Assembly (NCBI GenBank): GCA_021323755.1
Contig: JAJPKJ010000020.1
Span: 1-64,000, forward strand
DNA: 64,000 nucleotides
Source: Chitinophagales bacterium
GTDB lineage: Bacteria > Bacteroidota > Bacteroidia > Chitinophagales > Chitinophagaceae
Direction of reading: 5' to 3'
Translations under genes and position numbers: made by a program
In this document: piece by piece, positions 43,588 to 52,862 of the stretch
How the letters are laid out: the number at the start of each line of letters is the position of its first letter
Numbering within the stretch: position 1 is the stretch's first letter
The notes under the pieces: generated by a model
What the model was told of the DNA's origin: nothing
Databases searched by the model: none
The model's input: the letters and a program-made list of their open reading frames with translations, nothing else

Positions 43588-43620
43588 AGAAAAAAAGCGA
43601 TAGAGAATGCTCTATCGCTT
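43588..43620 (-). terminator. intrinsic terminator after the DUF3098 gene
   Basis: Perfect 11-base stem AAGCGATAGAG / CTCTATCGCTT with a 4-base loop (43595-43620), followed on the minus strand by a T-run (A-run at 43588-43596 on the plus strand). It lies 23 bases after the stop at 43644. Confidence 0.85.
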
Positions 43621-43643
43621 GTAAAAATTATTTTATCAATTCT

Positions 43644-43919
43644 TTATTCATTCTCCTTTTTCTTTTTGAACAACGCAAAGATTTCGATTCCTAAACCTGC
43701 AATTATTAAGATCGGAGCAACTGTAATGCGAGTAAAACTATACACTTCATCTTTATTGAAAACATTCGGGTCCTTGCTTTTTCCGCCACCCATTAAGATC
43801 AATCCTAATCCAACAATGACAATTCCGATAATCATCCAGCGATAATTATCTTTTCCGAATAAAGGGGTTGTATCAAAATTTTGCTTATTGGAAGCTTTTA
43901 CTTTTTTTGTTTCTGCCAT
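43644..43919 (-). CDS. DUF3098 domain protein, two-helix membrane protein
   Basis: 91 residues from the ATG at 43919. Basic N-terminus, then FGKDNYRWMIIGIVIVGLGLILMGGG (DUF3098 signature near residues 20-46), SKDPNVFNKDEVYSFTRITVAP, and a second helix ending in KKKKENE. Function unknown, but it is conserved next to ftsX and uppP in Bacteroidota, suggesting a role at the division site or in envelope synthesis (inference from context). Confidence 0.87.
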   Translation of the reverse strand: MAETKKVKASNKQNFDTTPLFGKDNYRWMIIGIVIVGLGLILMGGGKSKDPNVFNKDEVYSFTRITVAPILIIAGLGIEIFALFKKKKENE

Positions 43920-43937
43920 GTTGCGAAAATTGAGGGG

Positions 43938-43945
43938 CAAATATA
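43938..43945 (-). promoter_or_regulatory. -7 promoter element before the DUF3098 gene
   Basis: Minus strand TATATTTG, exact TAnnTTTG match, 18 bases before the start codon. Confidence 0.43.
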
Positions 43946-44061
43946 GGGAAAAGTCGGCAGTCAGAAAGTCCGATATCGGATATAGGATGCCGGGCGCAGA
44001 GATCGCCATCTCCCATTAACAATAAACCATTTGGACCGCCGACCTCCGGTATCCGATCTCA

Positions 44062-44934
44062 TCAATACAGATCATCCAGTTTCATCTTCAAATACTTGAT
44101 GACACTGCGATGAGTGCTGCCCAGTGAGATCAATACGCCCAACAATATCATCGCAAAAAATAATGAGCCCAATAAAGTATAATCTCGTAAAGCGCGGATT
44201 TCAGGGATCCATCTCTCCGTTAATAAAATGATGGCGAGAATTCCGGCAACGGCGATCAATCCGCTTATTAATCCGTTGATGAGTGCGCGAATATCCATTG
44301 GTTTTGCAATGAACCATCGCGTGGCACCCACCATTTGCATGGTCTTAATGATAAAACGGTTACTGAACATCGCCAGACGAATGGTATTATCAATTAGAAA
44401 AATGACCAGGACAGATGTGAGTATGGCAACGATCAGCAGGGCCAGACTTATTTTGCTTATATTATTATTGAGGTTCATCACGAGCGATTTGTTATAATGC
44501 ACATCGCTCACATTAATGTTTTGAGAAAGATCGGCCTGAATTTTTGCCAGAGAATCAACCGAAGCATAATCGCTTTTTATTTTAAAATTGATGCTTGCCG
44601 GCAACGGGTTCTTATCCAATACAGAGGCCCAGTCAGTATTACCATCTTGCAAGTATCTTTTTTTGGCGATGTCTTTTGTTATGTATTCGTAGCTTTTGAT
44701 GTAAGGCTGTGAGGCAACATATTGAACCAGCGCGGCGCTGTCTTTTGCGCTGATGTTCTCGCGGACATAAACCTGCACTTCAATATTTTCACGAAAGGTT
44801 TGCCCGAGTTTATTGGCATTGATAACTATCCAGCCAAGCATACCCAAAAAAAACAACACCAGGGAAACGCCGAGGATAACCATAAAATAAGATGGTTTGG
44901 AGCGTTTTGCAGAACCTTTGCCAAATTGAGCCAT
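44062..44934 (-). CDS. ftsX: cell division protein FtsX
   Basis: 290 residues. One N-terminal helix (YFMVILGVSLVLFFLGMLGWIVI) precedes a periplasmic domain of about 130 residues (VYVRENISAKDSAALVQYV... as the first strand-helix) and three C-terminal helices with the FtsX motif MVGATRWFIAKPMDIRALINGLISG. With FtsE it forms an ABC-type complex at the septum that activates peptidoglycan hydrolases. ftsE is not adjacent. Downstream DUF3098 and uppP are in the typical Bacteroidota order. Confidence 0.92.
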   Translation of the reverse strand: MAQFGKGSAKRSKPSYFMVILGVSLVLFFLGMLGWIVINANKLGQTFRENIEVQVYVRENISAKDSAALVQYVASQPYIKSYEYITKDIAKKRYLQDGNTDWASVLDKNPLPASINFKIKSDYASVDSLAKIQADLSQNINVSDVHYNKSLVMNLNNNISKISLALLIVAILTSVLVIFLIDNTIRLAMFSNRFIIKTMQMVGATRWFIAKPMDIRALINGLISGLIAVAGILAIILLTERWIPEIRALRDYTLLGSLFFAMILLGVLISLGSTHRSVIKYLKMKLDDLY

Positions 44935-44974
44935 GATGAAAAAACTTTTTTGCGTTAGTGAGAATAGTAATGCG

Positions 44975-44982
44975 CAAAAATA
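44975..44982 (-). promoter_or_regulatory. -7 promoter element before ftsX
   Basis: Minus strand TATTTTTG, exact match, 40 bases before the ftsX start; TTG at 45000-44998 gives a short 15-base spacer. Confidence 0.42.
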
Positions 44983-45004
44983 ACAGATTTAGCAGCACAA
45001 TCCG

Positions 45005-45012
45005 TAATTTTG
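45005..45012 (+). promoter_or_regulatory. possible -7 element for leuS
   Basis: TAATTTTG, exact match, 233 bases before the leuS start. If used, leuS has a leader of over 200 bases. Confidence 0.3.
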
Positions 45013-45185
45013 TTGCCTTCTAAAACGAGACAGAGATTGCATTATTTTGGAACACAAAGGCTTTAACTTTTTCCCAACTTTTTGCGTTCGCAGGTTACCG
45101 CTCAATAGTTAACTGTTGATGAATGCGAGCCAAAGATGTTAAGAAGCGTACCGATGCTGGCAAAAAATAAATAAATAGAGAATGT

Positions 45186-45227
45186 CTCAATTGCTCAATG
45201 AGAGGGTTGGGCAATTTAGAAATTGAG
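45186..45227 (+). promoter_or_regulatory. alternative hairpins in the leuS leader
   Basis: AATTGCTCAA (45189-45198) / TTGGGCAATT (45207-45216), ten pairs with one G-U and an 8-base loop. CTCAATT (45186-45192) can instead pair with AATTGAG (45221-45227). The two helices share bases and so exclude each other; the second reaches to within 19 bases of the GTG start. Confidence 0.4.
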
Positions 45228-45245
45228 TAATTAAAAATATTGTTT

Positions 45246-48200
45246 GTGGAATATAATTTCAGAAAGATTGAAGAGCATTGGCAGAATGAATGGAAAAAGA
45301 ATGATGTTTATAAAGTAAGTAATGATTCTCCGAAGCCAAAGTATTACGTGCTGGATATGTTCCCGTATCCTAGTGGCGCGGGTTTGCATGTTGGGCATCC
45401 GCTCGGATATATTGCCAGCGATATTTTTGCACGATACAAGAGATTAAAAGGATTTAATGTTTTGCATCCCATGGGTTATGATGCCTTTGGCTTGCCTGCG
45501 GAGCAGTATGCCATTGAGCATGGGATACACCCTGCAGTAAGTACGGCAGTTAATATTGAAAACTTTCGCGCGCAGTTGGATAAAATTGGTTTTTGTTTTG
45601 ACTGGAGCCGTGAAGTGAACACGAGCAAACCTGAATATTATAAATGGACACAGTGGATTTTTTTGAAGCTGTTCAAAAGTTTTTACAACCGCAAAAGCCA
45701 AAAAGCGGAAAGTATTGAATCGTTAATAAAAATTTTTGAACAGGAAGGAAACATAAATCATCCCTTCCCGGTTGCTGGTTTCCAGCTGCCTGTTACCGGC
45801 ATAGGGCATGAATCTTCGAGCAACGAGTTCACGTCCCAACAATGGAACAAGTTTGACGAATTCACACAACAAACAATTCTCATGGAATATCGCCTCGCAT
45901 ACTGTGGTTATGGTGAGGTGAATTGGTGCGAAGCATTAGGAACTGTTTTGGCAAACGATGAAGTGATCAACGGGGTGAGCGAACGTGGCGGGTATCCGGT
46001 GGTGAAGAAAAAATTGCGCCAGTGGTACTTACGCATTACTGAATATGCAGACAGGTTACTCGAGGGACTGCAGCATGTCGATTTCAGCGATGCAATGAAA
46101 GAAATGCAGAGCAACTGGATTGGAAAAAGTTATGGGGCAGAGATCAGCTTTGAGATACAGGATACAAAAAACAAGAATAAAAACCTCGGAAACGAGATTG
46201 CGAATTCCGAAGCACGTATCCCGAATCTCATCGTTTACACCACCCGCCCTGATACCATCTTCGGCGTAGACTTTATGGTAATTGCTCCCGAGCATGAATT
46301 GATAGGAAGAATAACTTCCCGAGAGCAACAGACAGTGGTTGAGGAATATATCGCTTATGTAAAAAGCCGCAGTGACCGCGAAAGACAGGCTGAGAAAAAG
46401 ATCAGCGGCGTCTTTACCGGCACTTATGCAATCAATCCCTTTAATAAAAGAGAGATCCCGATTTGGATCAGTGAATATGTGCTGGCTGGCTATGGGACCG
46501 GCGCAATAATGGCTGTCCCTTGCGGAGATGAACGTGATTTTAAATTTGCGAAGCATTTTAATATTCCCATCACCAATATTATTGGTGAATATTTTAGTGG
46601 AGAAGAAGCGAATGCAACCAAAGATGCAATATTGACCAACAGCGATTTTTTGAATGGCGTCGTGATGCGTGATGCGATCGGGATCGTCAATAATAAAATA
46701 GAAGAACTTGGCATTGGAAAAAAGAAAGTGAATTACAAAATGCGTGATGCTGCTTTTAGCCGCCAGCGCTATTGGGGCGAGCCGTTCCCGATCAAATGGA
46801 CTAACGGCATTGCCTATCCGTTAAATGAAAATGAACTGCCATTAGAATTGCCGCATGTTGACAGTTATAAACCCGGACCGGAAGGCGAAGGTCCATTGGC
46901 AAATATTCCTTCATGGACTGAACAACACTTAGAAACCAACACGATGCCCGGTTATGCCGGAAGCAGTTGGTATTTTTTGCGATACATGGATCCGCATAAT
47001 GATGCTGAATTTTGCAGCAGAAAAGCAAGTGATTACTGGGGACAGGTTGATCTTTATATCGGCGGAACAGAACATGCAGTTGGGCATTTATTATATAGCC
47101 GAATGTGGACGAAAGGCTTGTACGACTTAGGGTTGATCGGACATGACGAGCCGTATAGAAAATTGGTCAACCAGGGCATGATACAAGGAAGCAGCAGGTT
47201 TGTTTACAGATTGAATGAATGCACTTTTTCGATCAATGGACAATCTGGAGATGCCAAAGATCTACCTCAAATATTTATTTCGAAAAGTATTTTTGATGGT
47301 TTAAATGAAAACAAAACAGGATTGATCGATGAGATAAGCACTGCATCCACAAAAGCGTTAGAAATCGAATTCCGTAAAGAGAACATAATTTTTGAATTCA
47401 AAAAAAGCATACCCATTCATGTTGATGTAAATATTGTAGATGGAGTTGAGCTAGATATCGATGCTTTTAGAAATTCAAGAATTGAATATGCAAACTCAAT
47501 TTTCATTTTTGATAATTTCACTTTTTCGACAAAAGATCTGCAAGCCCAAGTAGAAGGAAAATACATCTGCGGAACTGAAGTGGAAAAGATGAGTAAAAGA
47601 TATTTCAACACTGTTAATCCAAACGATCTGTGTGAGCGATATGGCGCTGATACGTTCCGCATGTATGAAATGTTCCTTGGCCCGGTGGAACAAAGCAAAC
47701 CCTGGGACACAAAAGGAATTGAAGGAGTGCATCGGTTCTTAAAAAAATTATGGCGCCTGTTTTATGATGAAGTGAAAGGAAAAGTCTGGAATGAACAAAA
47801 AGCAAACGATTCAGAATTAAAAGTGCTGCATAAAGCAATTAAGAAAATAGAAGAAGATACAGAGCGTTTTTCCTTTAACACGGGGGTGAGCGCAGCCATG
47901 ATCGCTGTTAATGAACTCAGTGACCTGAAATGCAATAAAAAAGAGATTCTTGAACGGCTATTGATCTTGCTCACTCCTTACGCGCCCCATATCTGCGAAG
48001 AGTTATGGCATTTGACCGGAAATCAAGCAACAATACTTGATGCAGCTTATCCAAAGGCCGAAGAAAAATATCTGATCGAATCCACTAAAAATTATCCCAT
48101 CGCCATTAATGGCAAAACCAGAGCAGAATTGAATATTTCCCTTGATGCAACCCAGCAAGAGGTTGAACAAATTGTGCTCTCCAATGAAACAATCAAAAAA

Positions 48201-48269
48201 TGGCTAGATGGAAAGCAACCCAAAAAGATCATCTATGTGAAAAACAAGATGATCAATGTGGTGATATGA
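45246..48269 (+). CDS. leuS: leucyl-tRNA synthetase
   Basis: 1007 residues from the GTG at 45246, matching the usual EYNFRKIEEHWQNEW start; a TTG two codons earlier is also possible. Class I synthetase charging tRNA(Leu). HIGH-type motif GLHVGHPLGY near residue 46; CP1 editing domain with YTTRPDTIFGVDFMVIAPEH and GYGTGAIMAVPCGDERD; KMSKR near 781. It has a long Bacteroidota-type insertion of about 130 residues before KMSKR (from RFVYRLNE to GKYICGTEVE). A structured leader precedes it. Confidence 0.97.
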   Translation: MEYNFRKIEEHWQNEWKKNDVYKVSNDSPKPKYYVLDMFPYPSGAGLHVGHPLGYIASDIFARYKRLKGFNVLHPMGYDAFGLPAEQYAIEHGIHPAVSTAVNIENFRAQLDKIGFCFDWSREVNTSKPEYYKWTQWIFLKLFKSFYNRKSQKAESIESLIKIFEQEGNINHPFPVAGFQLPVTGIGHESSSNEFTSQQWNKFDEFTQQTILMEYRLAYCGYGEVNWCEALGTVLANDEVINGVSERGGYPVVKKKLRQWYLRITEYADRLLEGLQHVDFSDAMKEMQSNWIGKSYGAEISFEIQDTKNKNKNLGNEIANSEARIPNLIVYTTRPDTIFGVDFMVIAPEHELIGRITSREQQTVVEEYIAYVKSRSDRERQAEKKISGVFTGTYAINPFNKREIPIWISEYVLAGYGTGAIMAVPCGDERDFKFAKHFNIPITNIIGEYFSGEEANATKDAILTNSDFLNGVVMRDAIGIVNNKIEELGIGKKKVNYKMRDAAFSRQRYWGEPFPIKWTNGIAYPLNENELPLELPHVDSYKPGPEGEGPLANIPSWTEQHLETNTMPGYAGSSWYFLRYMDPHNDAEFCSRKASDYWGQVDLYIGGTEHAVGHLLYSRMWTKGLYDLGLIGHDEPYRKLVNQGMIQGSSRFVYRLNECTFSINGQSGDAKDLPQIFISKSIFDGLNENKTGLIDEISTASTKALEIEFRKENIIFEFKKSIPIHVDVNIVDGVELDIDAFRNSRIEYANSIFIFDNFTFSTKDLQAQVEGKYICGTEVEKMSKRYFNTVNPNDLCERYGADTFRMYEMFLGPVEQSKPWDTKGIEGVHRFLKKLWRLFYDEVKGKVWNEQKANDSELKVLHKAIKKIEEDTERFSFNTGVSAAMIAVNELSDLKCNKKEILERLLILLTPYAPHICEELWHLTGNQATILDAAYPKAEEKYLIESTKNYPIAINGKTRAELNISLDATQQEVEQIVLSNETIKKWLDGKQPKKIIYVKNKMINVVI

Positions 48270-48403
48270 GTAGCGCTTTGAGTCAGTAGCCACAGGCAGT
48301 AAGGATCGCCCACTGTCCAGAGCTCAAGCTCGCCGTTTTCTTGGATGAATGGTTTTATCATTATTATTTTCATTTGTACTTTCATTTCCCAAAAACAAAA
48401 ACG

Positions 48404-51400
48404 ATGAGAATATTCTTGATTGCTGCATTTTTTCTTTTTTCATTTTCCTTGTCAGCCCAAAACAGCGAAGCGTATTTCCTTTCCAATCCCTGCCTCACCC
48501 CTGATGGGCAATATGTCATTTTCAGTTTTGAAGGCGATTTGTGGAAAGCCGACATAAAAACCGGCACTGCTTTGCGTATTACGGCCATGCAGGGTTATGA
48601 AACAAGTCCACGGGTCTCGCCGGATGGAAAATGGATTGCCTTTACTGGCCGCCAATATGGTAACGGTGATGTATATGTGATGTCGATCAATGGTGGCGAT
48701 ATTAAACAGATCACCTTTCACAGCAGCAATGATGAAGTGAATTCATGGAGTTGGGACTCGAAATATATTTATTTTACTTCTAACCGGATGGGGCAGCAAT
48801 CGGGTTTTAAAGTGAGTATCAATGGAGGAACGCCGCAGCGTGTTTTCGGAAATTATTTTTTCCTCTACGATCACAATCTATTCGAACACCCGACAAGTGG
48901 TGAGCTATTTTTTAATGACACCTGGGAAAGCAGCAACCAGGTTCAGCGAAAACATTATAAAGGTCCGTTCAACCCCGATATTCAATCCTATAACCTAAAA
49001 ACAAAACAGTACAAACGTTACACCGATTATATCGGGAAAGATTTTGGCGCAACGCTCGATAAGAATGGAAATATTTATTTTATCTCTGACGAAGCAAATG
49101 GTGAATATAATTTGTACACTTTTGATAATGGGAAAAAGACGGAGCTTACGGATTTTAATAGTTCAATAAAAAATGCAATCGTCAATGCAAACGGCGGCAA
49201 AGTAGTTTTTGAAAAAGGTTATCAATTATACCTGTACGACGTTGCTGCAAAAAAATCGGAGAAGCTTAATATTTTTATTACCCGCAATGATGTTCTGCCA
49301 AAAGAAAAAGACTTTGATGTCAAAAGCAATATTTCCAATTTTGATGTTTCCCCGGATGGTAAAAAAATTGCCTTCACCTCGCGCGGCGAATTATTTGTAA
49401 GTGATATTGAAGGAAAATTTGTTGAGCAAATAAAAAAAGGGACTGCAGAAAGGGCGCGCGAAGTCAAATGGCTGAGTGACAATAAAACATTATTGTTCAA
49501 CCAAACAGTTGACGGATATTTAAACTGGTTCACCATCGCCGCCGATCAAAGTGCTCCGTTAAAACAACTTACCAAAGACCAGCGTGATGATCGTTCCCTT
49601 GTTTTTAACAAGGAAAAAACCAAAGCAGTCTATTTGAGCGGGCGCGATGAAGTGCGCATCATGGATCTGAAGACCTTTGAAAGCAAAACTGTTGTAACTG
49701 ATGAGGTATGGGCGTTCGAGGGTTCAGACCCGGTTTTTTCTCCCAACAGCGAATACATTTGCTTTACTGCTTTCAGAAATTTTGAGCAGGATATTTTTGT
49801 TCATAATCTCAATACAAACAAGACGATCAATCTTACCAACACCGGCATTACAGAATCCAGCCCGGTCTGGTCCCCGGATGGAAAATATATTTATTTTGAA
49901 TCATCACGATTAAAGCCTTCTTATCCATTTGGATTGCAGGACCCACATGTGTATAGATTGCCGCTGGAAAAATTTTCTGACCCTTTTATTTCTGACAAAT
50001 ACAGTGAATTATTCAAATCTGAGAAAAAAGACTCGGCAAAAAAAGATACAGTTGTGCACCCCATCATGATTGACGCAAATAATATTATGGAAAGAATTGA
50101 GCAGATCAGTCCGTCATTTGGTTCACAGTATTTATTAACGGTACTCCAAAAAGGAGATAAAACAACTGTTCTTTACAGCAGCAATCACGACCAGGGAAAA
50201 TTTTCATTATGGAAAACAACCCTTGAGCCTTTTGAGCAAAACAAAACAGAAAAGATAAATGGTGCCGAATCTGGCGGTTTTGGTTTTTCCGCAAGCGGAG
50301 ATAAATATTTTCTGTTAACAAATGGGAATATTTTTAAATTGAATCTTGATGGCAACAAAACGGATATCATAAATATCAGTCACACATTCCGAAAAAATCT
50401 TTCCGGGGAGTTTAAACAAATGTTTTACGAAGCCTGGGCCCAACTGGATGAAAATTATTACGATGAAAAATTTCACGGTATCGACTGGAAAAAAACACGG
50501 GATCATTACAGCCAGTTTCTCCCCTATATCAATACAAGAGCAGACCTGCGCGTATTGCTCAACGATATGGTTGGCGAACTCAATTCCTCGCACCAGGGAT
50601 TTTTCAGTAATGGCGATGAGGAATCCATAAAACTTTCTAACCGCACGATGGAAACAGGAATTCTGTTTGAAGACAATGATCCTTACAAGGTAAAATATGT
50701 TGTGAAAAGATCGGCAGCTGATAAAGCAGGGATCAATGTTCAGGCAGGAGATGAATTAATCAAAGTAAATGATGTTGACGTCGACAAAACCGTTGACAGG
50801 AGTTTTTATTTTACGCAACCATCTTTAGACCAGGAGCTGAAATTAACGTTTGCGCATAGTGGAAAACAATACGACGTGAAACTTCATCCCGAAAGCAGTT
50901 TGTTTGGAGATCTATATGAGGAGTGGATCGATAATAATCACAAACGTGTTGATGAACGCAGCAATAATAAGATCGCATACGCCTGTATGAAAAATATGGG
51001 TGAGGGTGAATTGGATCAATTCATCATTCACATGACGGAAGAGTTGAATAATAAACAAGGGTTGATCCTCGATCTTCGCTATAACACCGGCGGGAATGTG
51101 CACGATGAAGTGTTGAAGTTTTTATCACAACGTTCTTATCTGCAATGGAAATATCGCGAAGGCAAACTCGCACCTCAGTCAAATTTTTCTCCTAGCGATA
51201 AGCCAATTGTTTTGTTGGTTAATGAACAGAGTTTGAGTGATGCGGAAATGACAACGACGGGTTTTAAGGCGCTGAAATTGGGAAAGATAATCGGCAACGA
51301 AACCTATCATTGGATAATATTCACCAGTGGTGCGGGTTTGGTTGATGGTTCGTTTGTTCGTTTGCCCTCATGGGGTTGTTTCACCCTTGACGGAAAAGAT

Positions 51401-51520
51401 ATTGAAGCCAATGGAGTAAAACCGGATATTTTGGTTGTTAATACTTTTGAAGATAAAATAAATGGCCGCGACCCCCAGATCGACAGAGCTGTTGATGAAA
51501 TCTTAAAACAGCTGAAATAA
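48404..51520 (+). CDS. tricorn-like S41 protease with beta-propeller and PDZ domains
   Basis: 1038 residues from the ATG at 48404, followed by signal peptide MRIFLIAAFFLFSFSLSA. Two TolB/WD-type propeller regions cover residues 25-600 (repeats such as VSPDGKWIAFTGR, SPDGKKIAFTSRG, SPDGKYIYFESS). A tricorn C1-like helical region near 680-760, a PDZ domain near 765-850 and an S41 peptidase domain follow. The catalytic Ser lies in NEQSLSDAEMTT near 944, and LILDLRYNTGGNVHDEV precedes it. This is the bacterial tricorn-protease layout; being exported, it probably degrades peptides in the periplasm. The M23 gene starts 2 bases downstream. Confidence 0.93.
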   Translation: MRIFLIAAFFLFSFSLSAQNSEAYFLSNPCLTPDGQYVIFSFEGDLWKADIKTGTALRITAMQGYETSPRVSPDGKWIAFTGRQYGNGDVYVMSINGGDIKQITFHSSNDEVNSWSWDSKYIYFTSNRMGQQSGFKVSINGGTPQRVFGNYFFLYDHNLFEHPTSGELFFNDTWESSNQVQRKHYKGPFNPDIQSYNLKTKQYKRYTDYIGKDFGATLDKNGNIYFISDEANGEYNLYTFDNGKKTELTDFNSSIKNAIVNANGGKVVFEKGYQLYLYDVAAKKSEKLNIFITRNDVLPKEKDFDVKSNISNFDVSPDGKKIAFTSRGELFVSDIEGKFVEQIKKGTAERAREVKWLSDNKTLLFNQTVDGYLNWFTIAADQSAPLKQLTKDQRDDRSLVFNKEKTKAVYLSGRDEVRIMDLKTFESKTVVTDEVWAFEGSDPVFSPNSEYICFTAFRNFEQDIFVHNLNTNKTINLTNTGITESSPVWSPDGKYIYFESSRLKPSYPFGLQDPHVYRLPLEKFSDPFISDKYSELFKSEKKDSAKKDTVVHPIMIDANNIMERIEQISPSFGSQYLLTVLQKGDKTTVLYSSNHDQGKFSLWKTTLEPFEQNKTEKINGAESGGFGFSASGDKYFLLTNGNIFKLNLDGNKTDIINISHTFRKNLSGEFKQMFYEAWAQLDENYYDEKFHGIDWKKTRDHYSQFLPYINTRADLRVLLNDMVGELNSSHQGFFSNGDEESIKLSNRTMETGILFEDNDPYKVKYVVKRSAADKAGINVQAGDELIKVNDVDVDKTVDRSFYFTQPSLDQELKLTFAHSGKQYDVKLHPESSLFGDLYEEWIDNNHKRVDERSNNKIAYACMKNMGEGELDQFIIHMTEELNNKQGLILDLRYNTGGNVHDEVLKFLSQRSYLQWKYREGKLAPQSNFSPSDKPIVLLVNEQSLSDAEMTTTGFKALKLGKIIGNETYHWIIFTSGAGLVDGSFVRLPSWGCFTLDGKDIEANGVKPDILVVNTFEDKINGRDPQIDRAVDEILKQLK

Positions 51521-51522
51521 TT

Positions 51523-52224
51523 ATGGAGTTTGATTCATCATTAATAACAACATTAAAGGATCACCGGGGTGAATTTCATCCCGTTGTTCCGTTCAATCCC
51601 AATACAGATAAATTATTACTGTTCGATTTCACTGAAAACAATAAAGAACTAACTGCGGATCAAATTGCAAACACGGAAAAGTTTTCTCATTATATTAATG
51701 CGCAATTAAAAGAACATGTTTGTAAATATGGTATTGGCGGGTATAATGAACACCGCACACTCTACGCGCGAAGCAAACATTTTGATGCAGCAGAAGAACC
51801 CCGGCGTCTTCATCTTGGCACTGATATTTGGGGCGACGCGGGAACAAAAGTAATATGCCCCATTAATGGTATCGTTCACAGTTTTGCATTTAATAATAAT
51901 GACAGCGATTATGGCGCAACAATAATATTGACCCACAATATTGCAGGAATGAGCTTTTATACTTTATATGGCCATCTAAGTCTGAACTCAATCAAAAACC
52001 TTCAGGAAGGGAAAAGAATTTCTGCCGGAGATGTTTTTACTGAATTCGGAATGCGCTTTGAGAACGGCAATTGGCCTGCCCACCTGCATTTTCAAATTAT
52101 TATTGACATACAGGACTGGAAAGGAGACTATCCCGGTGTTTGTAAATTTTCTGAAAAGAAAAGATGGCTGGAAAATTCTCCTGATCCGGATCTCATTTTG
52201 AATATGAATCGCTTCCTGAAATGA
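51523..52224 (+). CDS. M23 family metallopeptidase
   Basis: 233 residues. LytM-type fold with zinc ligands in RLHLGTDIWGDAG (HxxxD) and AHLHFQ, plus YGATIILTH and FYTLYGHLSLNS between them. M23 enzymes cut peptidoglycan crosslinks or act as LytM activators. No signal peptide is visible, which is unusual for a cell-wall hydrolase, so a cytoplasmic or non-classical role is possible. Cotranscribed with the S41 protease (2-base gap). Convergent with the next gene, 3 bases away. Confidence 0.9.
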   Translation: MEFDSSLITTLKDHRGEFHPVVPFNPNTDKLLLFDFTENNKELTADQIANTEKFSHYINAQLKEHVCKYGIGGYNEHRTLYARSKHFDAAEEPRRLHLGTDIWGDAGTKVICPINGIVHSFAFNNNDSDYGATIILTHNIAGMSFYTLYGHLSLNSIKNLQEGKRISAGDVFTEFGMRFENGNWPAHLHFQIIIDIQDWKGDYPGVCKFSEKKRWLENSPDPDLILNMNRFLK

Positions 52225-52227
52225 TGC

Positions 52228-52512
52228 CTACAAGAAAACGCAGACAATTTCTTCCCATTCTCTTTCTAAAGAATAATCCGGCATTAGTTTACCGGCTTTG
52301 CGATACCAATATTCAGCATTCCACAGGTCTCCTTCTTTGCGATGCAGGTATGCATGAATCAGGGAGCCGTTTTTATCATCAATGTTTTGCGCGATGTCGT
52401 GAGCTTTTTCCCAATTATCTTTTTGATCATACCATAATGCTTTAAGATAATTGGATAGATTACCCGATGGATGATTGGCAGTGAGCGTTGTTTTGAATTC
52501 CTGTAAGGTCAT
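52228..52512 (-). CDS. small helical TPR-like protein
   Basis: 94 residues, helical, with a single TPR-like hairpin: YLKALWYDQKDNWEKAHDIAQNI followed by AYLHRKEGDLWNAEYWYRKAGK (residues about 22-44 and 54-75). No signal peptide and no catalytic motif. Similar short proteins are common in Bacteroidota; function unknown. Convergent with the M23 gene. Confidence 0.75.
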   Translation of the reverse strand: MTLQEFKTTLTANHPSGNLSNYLKALWYDQKDNWEKAHDIAQNIDDKNGSLIHAYLHRKEGDLWNAEYWYRKAGKLMPDYSLEREWEEIVCVFL

Positions 52513-52591
52513 AATGACCTTATAAAATTAAAAAGAAAAATTCCGTAATTATTTATTGTGCTGTTATTATTTTTTGATAAAATCGAAAAGT

Positions 52592-52860
52592 TTACAGGGA
52601 TTCTAAAAAATCGATCAGCTGGTTTCTTTGCGGGCTGCTCAATTGCATGAACTGCTGTTTTGCATTTTTTGCTTCGCCATCATGCCAAAGGATCGCAAAT
52701 GCTGGATGTCACCGCGCTGACCAAACTATCATTTTGTGGTAGCGCGGTGTTGTTGGTAAAATCAAGAACGACCTGTTGCTCCACTGTTGAAAAATCCGTG
52801 CTTGCTCCAGTCCCCCGCAGCTTTATGACAAGCGCTTAAAAAAGGAATCATGCTGTTCAT
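52592..52860 (-). pseudogene. degraded remnant of a di-haem (thiol) oxidoreductase gene
   Basis: On the minus strand, directly after the Rieske gene (ATG at 52860, three bases past its stop). Recognisable pieces lie in different frames: SACHKAAGDWSKHGFF, then VEQQVVLDFTNNTALPQND in a second frame, then AILWHDGEAKNAKQQ and SSPQRNQLIDFLESL with stop at 52594-52592. The last pieces resemble the C-terminus of DUF1111-type di-haem oxidoreductases, in which a HDG-x-A segment precedes a terminal LIDFLxSL helix. The family is about 400 residues or longer, so most of the gene is missing. Confidence 0.55.
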
Positions 52861-52862
52861 GG

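Larger units (their letters stand above)
44935..45245. other. 311-base divergent region between ftsX and leuS
   Basis: It holds back-to-back -7 elements (44975-44982 for ftsX and 45005-45012 for leuS), short palindromes TGCGTTCGCA and AGTTAACT, and the hairpin set at 45186-45227 before leuS. No tRNA, small ORF or T-box signature seen. Confidence 0.5.

Noticed and set aside
43960-44060. Short CGGAT/CCGAT-rich imperfect repeats between ftsX and the DUF3098 gene
   Set aside because: The copies are too degenerate and short to call a repeat family or a regulatory site.
45013-45245. T-box-like leader before leuS
   Set aside because: No AGGGTGG-type T-box motif or specifier-loop arrangement is visible, and T-boxes are not expected in Bacteroidota.
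46056-46556. 166-residue antisense frame within leuS
   Set aside because: It lies wholly inside conserved LeuRS editing-domain sequence; a codon-bias shadow.
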